Origin: Marsupella aquatica | Lineage: Eukaryota; Marchantiophyta | Length of the DNA: 64,000 bases | Assembly (NCBI GenBank): GCA_973895155.1 | Contig: OZ316891.1 | Location: 21,886,001 to 21,950,000 of the forward strand | Direction: 5' to 3' | Part shown: positions 22,073 through 32,705 of the stretch, piece by piece | Layout: the number at the start of each line of letters is the position of its first letter | Position numbering within the stretch: the first letter of the stretch is position 1 | Made by a program: the position numbers and the translations under genes | The notes under the pieces: generated by a model | What the model saw: the letters and a program-made list of their open reading frames with translations, nothing else | What the model was told of the DNA's origin: nothing | The model's database searches: none

Positions 22073-23328
22073 CTCAATTAGTGGGTTAAATTAGTTTTAG
22101 GTTAGAGTTTTTCTTTTTTGTTTTAGTAAGCATATTATGCCTGTAAATGAATGGGAAGTAGAAGTGAAATTGAAGTAAACTCTCTTCAGTAAAGCAGAGT
22201 AAGAAAGTTTCATTAGTTTAAACCATGGTTAACTTAACAATGGATTAGTGGATTAGATAGGTAATCAGATCCTTAGAGTTTGTAATTTAGGCTGAGATTT
22301 TTTCTGAAGGTTCTAGGCAGGCCCTGGAGAACCCTTGTAAAAGTGCAAGTCATTTCGACCATTCAATTAGAAGCTATTTACAGTGGAACAAAACTTAAAA
22401 TAGCCAACTTGCAGGACCTAGGGGAAATAGCCAGAGAGCAACAAATGTATTTTGAAGGCTGGCCATGGTGTTACTATACCTAACACTATCCCTTAGAATT
22501 ACTAAACCTAGTTTTGGACTTATAGATACTTTTTGGGAGTGGTCCGAATTCTGTAAAAGTAGCTATGAAGTATGACGGATTGCAGACTTTGAACAATTAT
22601 AGAAAAGCCAAGTTTAGTTATATATCAATTCTAAGAATTGTTTTAGAAAGCTCTAGGACTAGGAAATCCAGGAGTATGTTCATAATAGTTTTTTTTCCTT
22701 ATGAGTGAATTTTGAACTATAGGCAAAGATGGCTAATGTTAAATGCCATAAGTAGCACTTAAAGGGAGACTTAAAGAGAGGAATGTTCTTTGTGCATACA
22801 AAGGGGTAATTCAGCTGCATAGAGAAACATGGTGGACTCATTTACATCTGTAAAGGGCAGGGTTACAATGTTAAAAAGCTAGCTAAGGCCAGGTGTCGAG
22901 CCCAAAATTCAATAGAGCAAAATCAAAGTAAAATTGAAGGGAGAATGGAACTCAACGCTGCGGCTGAATGGAGAGCCAATACTCCACCAAATCAAGTAAG
23001 AAGAACTGGGCTCGAATGCTGGGCTCAAGGAGAATCAGAAGACCTGAACTAGAAGAGGAAATCCTGGAGCACGAATTAAAGGAGGAGATTGAAGGGAAAG
23101 CAAAGGTTGGAAGGGAAATTAATAGAGAAGATTGAAATTTCTGAATCAGAGAGAATATTTTACAGAAAGGAGAAGTCATTGACTGCTAACAAGGGGGCTC
23201 TTCAGGCAAAATCGAGGGCGAAATCAACTTGCACCTTCTATAGGAACTTAGAGGTGGCACCATGGAGCAGCTAGAAGACCATTTCCTCAGCTAGGGCGAT
23301 TGACAAGAAATCTGAGCTGTGGCCCTTA

Positions 23329-23480
23329 ACTTCAGGAATTGAATGCAGGATCAAGTTCATAGATATATTCTGAAATTAGAATGGCTGCTCTTTGGACTTC
23401 AGGAATTGAATGCAGGATCAAGTCCATAGGTATATTTCTGAAATTAGAATGGCTGCTCTTTGGACTCACAAATTGAATGC
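23329..23480. repeat. 67-bp tandem duplication plus partial third copy
   Basis: ACTTCAGGAATTGAATGCAG starts at 23,329 and 23,396, and a partial copy follows at 23,464. It is non-coding, inside the 4.7-kb insert. Confidence 0.85.
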
Positions 23481-24886
23481 TACCAAGGTCAACCGACAGT
23501 CGAGAGAAGAACACATGGAAGGGAAATATTTTCGTGAGAATGAAGGGCTGGTCTGAACGGAAGCACTGGCCAGACTTCCTTCAAATAACCCACAATCCCT
23601 TCAAAAAAGTTCAGTTCTCTAAGTCCTAGCTTAGTTCTCTCCTTGCTCCAAACTGAATCAGGCAGTCGACTCCGCCATAGATTGGAAGCATTCATTCTCC
23701 TATTTCCATGAGTTCTTTCTCTCCGTTCACCCATGCACTTACTATCAAGACCAGGGCTTATATTTCACAGGAGTACTGGGCCTTTACGTTTGTAGTCTCA
23801 CGGGGTTACTATTTGGCTTTATACACCTGAGTTTACACAGGCAGGGTCAGGCAAACCAAGTTTACACAAGTAACTAAGCCTTGAGATAAGGCTGACCCTA
23901 GTTTAAAGTGATGATATTGATGGGTTCTGCTGAAACCTGAATAACTCGCTCAGTTTAGACTCAATTGGAGTACTTTTAAATGCATTGGAAAGCTATTGAC
24001 GGTGGCTAGAGGTTGGCATGAGCTAGGAGGATTGAGAGTTCATTAAGATTCTCCTGGAAATCAGGTTCTATAACAGTTTGATTTTGCTGACTACTTGAGA
24101 GGTTTTGATCGTGGTTACACTCTAAAAGGAGGTCAAGTGGGACTACAATCAAAGTGCATGGCTGATCCCAGAGTTCCTGATCCAAGAGGGCTGCCTGATC
24201 AGCATTTTCCTCCCCTGGTCCACAAGGCTAAGTTCACCTTGTGGAGTAAGCATGGGAGAACACATGCTGACCCCAACATTTGGCTGACCCAATACCTAGC
24301 TTGCTCAAAGGTGGACAGAGGGGCAGAAGTTCAAATTTGAGGGCTTTCACCAAGGTGTACCTCAAGCATTTCAGAGAGGACAACCAAATTACCAAGCCAC
24401 TAACCAGTACGGTAAGGAAGTACCATGCTTGGGTCATTCGCAAGGCCCTAATCGGATGGGTGAGGCCTGGAGAATGGCTCTTTTATGTCAAGGGGACCTA
24501 GGCTGGTTCTGGAGTCCAGGAATAAGGAGGTTAAGGAGTGGAGTCCTTAAAGCCAACATGGAGGGTACCTAAGGACCTGAGTTACATGGAGACTTTGGAG
24601 GAACTTGGAGGGCCATTGGAAGTTGATCCCTCTACTGTTTTTAGAGCTATTTGGTAGATAGGGATGACTGTATTTTGGAGGCTGATTTAGTCCCTGATTT
24701 GGAAGGATAGGACAGCCAAGTCAGGAGGTGAGGTGGACCTGAATGAAGGGCTGAAATCAAGGAGTTGATTTAGGCTTTCAAAAGGCCACCAACTAGCTCA
24801 TTAGTTAGGTAAGACACACAAGTGAGTTAGTGAGTTAGTTAGGAGGATAAGTAAGGATCTTTGACCCCCTTGAAAGGTGGGCTACC

Positions 24887-25717
24887 GTCTTCCCCCGAAC
24901 ACAACGCCGGGGCGCTATATTCGAATAGTGGGTCAAGGGGTGCTATATTTGAATAGTGCGCCCTAGGCGTTGTGTTCAAATTTTTTGACATGGTTTTGGA
25001 TTTTTTTCACTAGTGGCGTTGTGTTCAAAAATGGCGTTGTGTTCAAAAATAGCATTGTGTTTGAGTTTGACGTTGTGTTTGAGTATAGGCCTTTGTGTAC
25101 AAGGGTAGGAGATTAATGTATTGTGTAAGCACTAACTGAAGTCTTAAATAAAGTGTTTGCGAATGTGTAGGTAATTCAAACACTGAAATTACACAAGGGA
25201 AGCTAAGAGAACAGACCTTGCAAATCACAAGTACCATAAATTTATGACAATCAACAATATTCTAAAAATTGTTCCAAAACATCACTATTGTCAACTTAGT
25301 GCATGTCATACCATAATACAATTGTTTGGTTGCCTCAAACAATAAAAAATGCCTAACAGCACAATAAAATAACATAACCAAGGAGACTTGGACAAGTTGT
25401 CTACTATGTGTTCTGAGCTTTTGCTTGATAAATTGTTGCTACATGCTGCAAAACCTATGGACTGCCTACTTCATTTGTTCAGTTTCAAATGTACACTACC
25501 TACCAAAATATGATCTCACATACAGCCAATGCCAACACTGTGCTGCGCCAACTTTGAAAGTATGTGCCAACTTCAAACACAACGCCAAACTCAAACACAG
25601 TGCCCGGGCGTTGTGTTAATCCAATGCTGTGTTTGAATAAAAACCACTTTTTATTTTTAGGGCCCAAAAAAAGTCATATTCGAACACAACGCCCGGGCGT
25701 TGTGTTCGGGGGAAGAC
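24887..25717. mobile_element. 831-bp inverted-repeat (foldback-like) element
   Basis: The ends are GTCTTCCCCCGAACACAACG and its complement, matching over at least 22 bases; a looser match extends 4-5 bases outward. Units of GCGTTGTGTTC repeat several times inward from the left end, and ACACAACGCC variants inward from the right, so both arms are built of the same motif. No clear TSD was found and it is non-coding. It is nested in the 4.7-kb insert. Confidence 0.8.
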
Positions 25718-26402
25718 AATAGTCTTTTTTTAGTGGTGAGTCACTTGCTGGCCTTTGGGGTGGTTTTGGACTTTGTGATGAGTTGGAGCCAAGCAAGGAG
25801 TACTTAAGTTGGTGTGAATTACTTTGTGTGGGTCCAAGTATAGAGAATCAAGTAGTAGCACTAAGAGACCTTAGGGGAACTAAGGTAGATGTTCTAGGGG
25901 TACTAGAACTCAAGTGTGTGCCTTGAGGCTTGAAAGGACCATAGTGTTAAGTAGTAGGAGTTGAAGAAGCTAAAGTATAGCAAGTAGGTAGTGACAACCT
26001 ACCCATGTACTTCCTTTGAAATTCTTATGAAATTTCAGCGCGTTTTTGGGAAAGAAATTGTTGATGTGCACTCATCTGAAATTTTGAGGCCCTTGTGGTC
26101 TAGCATGTTGCTCATATATGATCTTTGTGAGTCCAGAAGTCTTCTCTTTGGGTAGGGGAGACCTAGATTAGTTGTCTTGCCGGGTAGGGGGACATTTCCA
26201 ATGGTGGAAACCAAAGAATACCCATTTCTGGTGACGGAAACCAAATACATCTGCATAGTCTCAAGGAGAAGCAAAGGCTTAATGGAAATAGAGGTAGTTT
26301 TTTCTTATGGAGCGTCCCTCTCGTAGTTCATGGTGATAAAGAGCTATCAAGTGCAAGCTTTTAGTACAATAAGGCTTATTAGCTCAGAAGCAAGGGTCTG
26401 AC

Positions 26403-27215
26403 ACATATGCCAGTAGATCAAACAATTCAGCAGAGGCTAAGTATAGCTCGTATGAGGGAGAGTGTTTGGCAGCTGTGTGGGCTGTGGCACATTTCCGTTG
26501 CTATTTATTTGGTAATCCGTTCACCTTGATCACTGATCACCAGCCCCTCAAGTGGTTAAGGGAGTCTAACAAGCTTACAGGAAAGCTTGCACGATGGGCA
26601 TTGTTGTTACAAGAGTATGATTTCCTCGGGGGTTTCAATTCCACAAAAATGGCATATCACGTGCAACAAAGGATAGGGTCATTTTATTGGTTCTAAGGGA
26701 AGACTTAAGAATTTTTTGTAGAAGAACAATAGGGTCTTTTAAATTTAATTTTGAGACTTATAAGAACATTAGGGTCTTTTTAATTCAATTTTTAGAATAT
26801 TCCAAGAATATTCCAACTTTATAGGGGTTAAAAAATAAAAATAAATTCTTACATTTTAGGGGGTCCGAGGCCTAAAAACGTCGCAGGCGATGGGGAGGTC
26901 CCCATATAGTGAGACCCCCGAGATGATTTCCAGGTTGTACATAGGCCTGGTAAAGTGAACTTGGATGCGGATGGGTTGAGCCGTAATCCATGTACCAGTC
27001 AAGAGGATGAGACTGGAGCTCGATGGCATGATGAGTTGGATAAGGAGAGTGTGCCAGGATGGCATGCATCTGCCTTTCTTTGTTGGGTTCCAACATATAG
27101 TGGATCTATGGACTCTACTTCATTGGATGGGGTAGACGTTGAGTCTTCAGATATGGATGTTGATGAGGTAGTTTTTGGGCAGCAAGATATTCAGATCCAT
27201 TGTTGGCAATTGTGA
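26403..27215 (+). pseudogene. Element C: RNase H remainder and tether (split by MITE)
   Basis: The reading resumes with YASRSNNSAEAKYSSYEGECLAAVWAV (catalytic Glu) and LITDHQPLKWLRESNKLTGK. A MITE (26,625-26,922) interrupts it at EYDF, after which VVHRPGKVNLDADGLSRNP follows, the usual gypsy segment after RNase H. The remaining peptide to 27,215 is acidic and of low conservation. Confidence 0.85.
26625..26922. mobile_element. 298-bp MITE with 8-bp TSD
   Basis: The ends CTCGGGGGTTTCAAT and the complement of AGTGAGACCCCCGAG match at 13 of 15 bases. ATGATTTC flanks it at 26,617-26,624 and 26,923-26,930. Removing it plus one TSD restores the coding frame. The interior is AT-rich with repeated AGGGTCTTTT. 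A diverged relative lies at 46,733-46,993. An 8-bp TSD would fit a hAT-type origin. Confidence 0.88.
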
Positions 27216-27219
27216 TGCT

Positions 27220-28250
27220 AAAGAGCGAGATAGGGTTCTACAATGAGCCAAGAGGTTTTGATGGGAAGGAAACCATCTTTTGAGGATACTACGTGATGGC
27301 AAGGTGTTGGTTGTACCAAAACCGTCACAACGAGTACGTTTGGTGTGACATGCGCACAAGGAGTTGGGTCACTTTGGTGTGAAATGCACATATAGCTTGT
27401 TGTAGACACAGTATTGGTGGTGTGGTATGCGCACTGATGTCCAACAATTGATTGCTAAGTGTGTGGTATGTGATCGAGTGCGAGCATCGTTCAATGCTTC
27501 CACTCCCCAATTGCATCTGTTATCCATAATGGGTTTGGGATATTGATGGAGTTTGGACTTTGCTGGTCCATTACCTCTTACCCAACGTCACAATCGATAT
27601 GTTTTGGTTATGGTGGAGCACTTTTCCAAGTGGATTGAACTAGTGGCATTGCCAGATAAAGCTAGTGGAGGAGTGGCTATCACATTTTTGGATCAAGTAC
27701 TCAGTCATTTTGGAGCACCAGCTGAGGTGTTGACTAATCAGGGCATGGAATTCCGTGGAGAGTTTGAGGGTTTGTGTGAGCAAGCTCTTATTGATCATCG
27801 TACTATTTCTTGTGATCATCCTGAGGCAGATGGATTGGCAGAGAGAGTTGTACAAACCGTGAAGAGAGGAATCTTGCGTAAGTATGGCTTGCAGGTTGGT
27901 CATTTGGGAGATTGAGATCTCCAGCTACCTTGGTTAGCTATGGGCTACCGTTTCAGTCGACAAGCATCACTTGCATCCTTCTCACCTTATTTCATGCTCT
28001 ATGGTATAGAGAGCCAGATTTGCCAACGACTATTCGTTGTGATGTGGCAATTGTTGTGGATTTGGATGATCCCGATGTTTGGGTCAAGATGTGTTCCAAA
28101 AGGGCACGAGTTTTTGAGAGAGTCATGCCCATGGCCTTTGACAACCTTGCCATTGCCCAACATTGTGATACTTTGAGGTATGCCACTATTTACAGAGGAG
28201 GTTATCGTGCGAGGATTTGACAGTTTCATCCTGGTGATTTGTTTATTTGC
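27220..28250 (+). pseudogene. Element C: integrase (second catalytic Asp lost)
   Basis: The zinc module is AHKELGHFGVKCTYSLL and then CVVCDRVRASF. The core begins LDFAGPLPLTQRHNRYVLVM and EHFSKWIELVALPDKAS. The second catalytic site is VLTNQGMEFRGEF, with Asn where element B has Asp, and the Glu region is ADGLAERVVQTVKRG. Stops occur near 27,403, 27,543 and 27,913. It is followed by the tail with RYATIYRGG, aligned with the beta-barrel region of element B, and then the PHD finger. Confidence 0.9.
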
Positions 28251-28597
28251 AGCAAACAACACCCACAACACTTGATGTGACCGCAGGTCGGACAATCTTA
28301 CGTGTGCGTGAAGTGTTGTCTTCTGGTGTCCTAATGTTGGAAGGACGTGATGGTATGGTTTGGAAGGATCATGTACGTAATTGTGCACCATGTCATCTTT
28401 CAAACATTGATGGTACAGTAGATCCAAGCTTGGCTCAAGTTCATGCCGGCTTGAAGTGTATGTTGTGTGGATCTGCTCAAGGAGCAGCCACTATATTGAT
28501 TTGTGATAAGTGTTCTAGAGGATGGCACATGTCGTGTTTGACACCACCATTGGAGGTGATTCCTAGTGGATCATGGTTGTATCCTCAATGTCGGTGA
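28251..28597 (+). pseudogene. Element C: C-terminal PHD finger (one Cys lost)
   Basis: After TILRVREVLSSGVLMLEG and NCAPCHL come CMLCGSAQGAATILICDKC, GWHMSC and WLYPQC. This is the same finger as in element B, but the seventh zinc ligand (WFCPSC in B) is Tyr here, a TGT to TAT change. The frame from 28,247 to the TGA at 28,595 is otherwise open. Two copies with this finger show that it belongs to the family and is not a chance fusion. Confidence 0.85.
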
Positions 28598-28910
28598 AGC
28601 CGACTAGTTACCATTTGTGTTCTCATGGAAAGTATAGATTGCAGGAAGGTGATCGATGGGGCTCACTTGCACCCGGCCTCCTGATCTTCACACTTAAAAA
28701 GGTGTATATCAACCTTGTAGAACTTATGGCTAGCTAGAGTTAGGGGACCTCACTCCTAGCTAGGGGGCCGATTGTGGGTTTTGGACATGTGTGGATAGGA
28801 GTTCCACTTACACTCCATTCTCTTATGTTTGTGATGTTGATTGTGACTATGCTTAGATATGTGTGACAAGCGATGTATATTGTGTAGCGATGTTTATGCG
28901 CACGACAGCT
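28598..28910 (+). other. Element C 3' non-coding region
   Basis: No ORF is supported. GCTAGGGGGCC at about 28,758-28,768, followed by TGTGGGTTTTGG, is a candidate polypurine tract and LTR start, not confirmed by a second LTR. It ends at the insert beginning TGTCACCTGC (28,911). Confidence 0.35.
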
Positions 28911-31715
28911 TGTCACCTGCTTATCAAATGATTTACACGACAAGTACGTATTTACTCCTACTAAAATTGTTTGTTATCGTATGACGGGAACGTGGAGAGA
29001 CGCTATTAGGATTCTATTGCATGTAGGATGAGTATGTTTATTTCCGCTCCCGGAAATGTAATTTTTGATCAAGTCTACCGACTAGCTGCTCTACTTTTGA
29101 TTAAGTCCCATGGACTAGGCCACACACACACTCCTACTGGCCGTTGGTGGAGTGCTGTCACCACCCCTCCTACTCACAGGGTCGACCAAACCGTGCAAGG
29201 ATTCCTTAGACACTTCTTGGGGAAAGAACACAATCTTGAACCAGGAAAGATAATGCCACACCAAAACTTGAGGAATCAAACCAAATTCATATCTTTTGGC
29301 AAAACGTCGTAACACATTGCAAGGACAACCCGGCCTCCTACCGTCTGCCCAACTATTGCCTCACTGGGCAAGTGCTACACCTCTACCTCACTACTCTGGC
29401 TTGATTCCCCTTTTCTCGCTATGAGCTAACTTCCGGAAACAAACACTAGACTGAGTCCCCCCCCAACTACTTCGGGGCTCTCCCCTAAATACCAAAAAAA
29501 CACACCAAAGCACCCCTCATGGGGCCACAACGATGGCGGCTTACCCTAGCGGCGCCGCTAAACCCTTCACTAAGAAACCCCTAAACTAAAATCATGTGGC
29601 ACACACATGCTTCTAAAACCCTAACCCTAAACTAACAATGGGGCCGGCGGTGCCTTCGACGACGCCCCAACATTACTCCGTGAACCGTGAAATTGCAAAG
29701 AACCCAACAATGGCCGAAACCAGGTGACCTTCCACTTGAACTTCTGAGTTCACCCCTGGATAGCCCCACTCTTCCTGATCATGAATCACTCAACCGCTCT
29801 TGAAACGGACATCGGACGACCAAGTTATGGCCGTTTCAGTATCCCGTAAACCCAACTTTGTCGGGCCCTAACTTGCTCATCCTGGCTCCGTTTGAGGAGC
29901 GCTGCCTCTTGTTGGGATCAGCTCCACGAGCTCTTTCCAACAAGCCCATGAGTGACCCCTCACAAAAAAGTGGGAAAGTCAAGGGGCCGTACAACCACGT
30001 CCGTACGACCACTCTAATTCTCCTCCTCTTCACTCACGGTGCCCTGGCTTGAGCCCCATGAGTGGGCCTCCTCATCACTCTCCACTAGAGTGAGTGCCAC
30101 TTCACCCCTCCTTTTCTTCATCGGGGTACTCCTAGTGCTAGTGCTCCCCTGCTTCCTCAAATTGGCCAAGGCTTGCCACGCTTTGATGTACCCCTCACCA
30201 ATGGTGTCCTTCCATAAGGCTGCCTCTTCACCGGACCGCAAAGTCTCCAACGGTAAAACCTGCCCGGTGGCCATGGGAGTCCTAGGGGTGACAGATCGGG
30301 GTGGCATCCCCGGGGTCCCCGTGTTGACCTGAGCCTCCCGTAACGATTTACGTACCTCCCTAAGCTTCTTCTCTAAGTTCTTGCTCTTCTCTTGACTCTT
30401 CTTGGCTGTATCCAACAGGGGTCCATACTTCCCATTGACTTCCTTCACCACCATCTCAATGGCCCTGGAGATCAAATCTGGGGAAAGTGTGGAGCTAGGT
30501 GTGCAGGGGCTCTTCCGTTTCCCCAAACTCAAGGCCTCACTCCTCTTAGCCCTTGTCTCAAAGATCACCATTTGACTCCGCAGTGCTCCCACCTGGGCTC
30601 TTAACTCCACCACCTCTCCAGAATTCTGCTTCTCTTTGGCCAATGCTTGTTTCAATACTCCAACCTCTTCCGCTTCCTTGGCCTTGGTGGACAAGGCTCC
30701 CTTCAAGTTGGAGATCTCTACGTGAGCTGCTTGGAGAAGCTTAACCTTCTCATGAATGGCCTCCTCCCTCGCCTCCTCCTTGGCCTTGATCACCTCCTTC
30801 ATAGATAGGGCACTCTGCTCCAAAGTCTCTACTCTGGCGGTGGCCTGCTTGAGAGAATCTCTCAATGCGTGGACTAGCTTGAGTCCCTCATGGACTCCCT
30901 GCCGGAAATCCCGTAACTCCGCCAGGTAGACATCAGGAATGTCGTAGACCAGGGGCTCCTCCGGATCTCCCACAAGTGATTCAAGCCACTCCAATGTGGA
31001 GTCCTCATCCTGGTTTTCTTCCCCTCTATTATCATCCCCAACCGCCGACGATGATCCCTCTGTTAGTTTCCCCAAGATGGTAGTGGCAATACTCCTGATT
31101 TCCGTGGTAAGGGATGATCCAGAGTCTTCCTGTCCCGGGAAAATAATCCACCCTTCTGCTCTGGCCAGCAAAAATGACCCCATCAAATGTACAGCCCCAC
31201 CTGGTTTCACACTCCCGGGATTGGCGTCCAATAGCTTCTTCAACCCGTAGTACCACCATCCGTACACATGGGCTGGATAGTTCTTGATGTCCATAGCTAC
31301 CACGAAATGCTCTCCATTCACCACCCCGGATTGCACGTTACCAAGGATCCGTTGATGAACCTTGGCCATAAATCCCTTGTGCTCAGCATCTCTGACGGCG
31401 GAAAGAGGAATGGAAGTAGTGGAGGTGGGATTAATCACCCAACCGGCCATCATTGTCAACGTGAGCTCTCCCCTTATGTTCTGAGGTGTGAATGAGAATT
31501 GCTGGTTCTCCAAAAACAAAAGCTTAGCTAACTCCACATGGGGCACTACCCGTTGGAGACATTCAAAGTAGATTCCTTCCTTGCGTAACTCCATCCCGGC
31601 CTCAATGTTCCAATTCTTCCCCGAAGGGATTGTAATCTCCACCTTCATGAACTCCGTGAGCCCGGTGGCCAGAAAAATATTCCTACAATCCTCCATCCTC
31701 TTATGAAGTTAACAT
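28911..31715 (-). mobile_element. Minus-strand insert carrying a 560-codon gene, related to 901-3549
   Basis: TGTCACCTGCTTATC at 28,911 is the reverse complement of the right end of the 901-3549 insert, and similarity continues to about 30,085. The part from 30,014 to 31,696 is a gene absent from the other copy apart from its last codons. At 31,715 the insert stops abruptly and gag of element D begins in mid-domain, so the 5' side of the insert was lost by deletion or recombination. No second terminus or TSD can be seen. Confidence 0.65.
30014..31696 (-). CDS. Retroelement-borne 560-residue coiled-coil protein, intact ORF
   Basis: It has an ATG at 31,696 and an uninterrupted frame to a stop at 30,014, unusual among the decayed copies around it. 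Residues 1-215 look globular (KLLFLENQQFSFTPQNIRGE; YPAHVYGWWYYGLKKLLDAN). An acidic linker follows (about 225-245), then a long coiled coil (about 265-460: LRDSLKQATARVETLEQSAL and further heptads rich in Lys, Glu and Ala), and a Ser/Thr-rich tail ending VSEEEEN. I recognise no family. The layout, globular head plus coiled coil, is like the proteins of inserts I-1 and I-2, so it may be the structural (gag-like) protein of a non-autonomous element. That is inference. Confidence 0.7.
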   Translation of the reverse strand: MEDCRNIFLATGLTEFMKVEITIPSGKNWNIEAGMELRKEGIYFECLQRVVPHVELAKLLFLENQQFSFTPQNIRGELTLTMMAGWVINPTSTTSIPLSAVRDAEHKGFMAKVHQRILGNVQSGVVNGEHFVVAMDIKNYPAHVYGWWYYGLKKLLDANPGSVKPGGAVHLMGSFLLARAEGWIIFPGQEDSGSSLTTEIRSIATTILGKLTEGSSSAVGDDNRGEENQDEDSTLEWLESLVGDPEEPLVYDIPDVYLAELRDFRQGVHEGLKLVHALRDSLKQATARVETLEQSALSMKEVIKAKEEAREEAIHEKVKLLQAAHVEISNLKGALSTKAKEAEEVGVLKQALAKEKQNSGEVVELRAQVGALRSQMVIFETRAKRSEALSLGKRKSPCTPSSTLSPDLISRAIEMVVKEVNGKYGPLLDTAKKSQEKSKNLEKKLREVRKSLREAQVNTGTPGMPPRSVTPRTPMATGQVLPLETLRSGEEAALWKDTIGEGYIKAWQALANLRKQGSTSTRSTPMKKRRGEVALTLVESDEEAHSWGSSQGTVSEEEEN

Positions 31716-32705
31716 GAGGTTGCATCTACACCCACACTGCAACCTACTGTAAGGAAGAGCCAGAGGGAGAAGCCTACAACATGGGAATCTACCAGCCAGA
31801 GATCTGTGCCCTCTTATGTTGGACAGCAGTTAGGATGTTGGACCTGTGGTGGGGATCATGCACAGAGATATTGCCCAGATCATAGAGGATCAGGGGGAGC
31901 ATGAGCGCCTGATCAACAACACTGTGATCACTGTGGAGCTCCTGGACACACAAAGGATAGGTGTTTCTCACTCCACCCTGAGTTACAGAGAGGAGGATCA
32001 CGTACACATGATCAGGGAAGAGGAGGAGGAGGTAAAGGTGGTGGACGTGGTCGTGGCATGCCACATGCAGGGAGACAGGGAGGTGACGCTGTCCCTGCTG
32101 TAACCATAGATCCAAAGGATGCTAAGATTGCTCAATTGGAGCATCAACTAGCTGCCATGGCTAGTTCCCAGGTGAGACCTAATTCTGGTGATGGGGCATC
32201 TACATCCTATGGACCTTCCACATCCCATGGTCCTTCCACATCTTATGGAGCTGATGGAGACCTTGCCACCATGGGATTCATGTGTGGCACTACACATATT
32301 GATGCATCAGCAACGTTGACATGTGGGGCAGCCAAAGCTCTTGAGCCCTGAGGAGCAGTAGTGGAGTTAGATCCACAGAAGGGGGATGCACGTCGGTAGA
32401 CAAAGCTTCCTTAGTCTTTTACATTGTCAGAGACAGTTCAGACTGCCTCTATGAACCCGGTTCGGACAAACCCTGATGTGGGTAAGTTGGCAAAATCAGG
32501 TAGTGATGCAGTAGGGATGACAGGTACCCTGTTGGGGGCGGCTATTGCCATGGTACGCACCCCATTGTTTTCAGCGACAGACATGCTGAACTTGGGAGTT
32601 GGTCTTGCAAAAGTGGTCAGATTGGCAGCTACACTCTGTGAGGACACTCCAGTGGTTGTTTCCCATGCAGAAGCAGCTTGCAGTGTTGAAGCAGTGAAGA
32701 CCATG
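31716..32705 (+). pseudogene. Element D: gag fragment with two zinc knuckles
   Basis: It matches element C from 13,449 onward. Knuckles CWTCGGDHAQRYC and CDHCGAPGHTKDRC are both complete. An Arg/Gly stretch, KIAQLEHQLAAM and a Ser/Thr repeat (GPSTS units) follow, then VRTPLFSATDMLNLGVG. A TGA near 31,900 and another near 32,349 break it. It gives the uninterrupted reference for the site of insert I-1 in element C. It is cut at 32,706 by insert I-2. Confidence 0.82.

Larger units (their letters stand above)
21698..26402. mobile_element. 4.7-kb insert in element C RNase H, no recognised coding capacity
   Basis: ACATA at 21,693-21,697 and 26,403-26,407 is a probable 5-bp TSD, and joining the flanks restores the RNase H frame. 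The insert begins AATTGTGAGCTG and ends GGGTCTGAC, with no inverted ends and no evident LTR pair. ORFs inside are short and unlike known proteins. It holds two nested inverted-repeat elements (21,719-22,072 and 24,887-25,717) and a 67-bp tandem duplication. The class is unknown. Confidence 0.6.
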
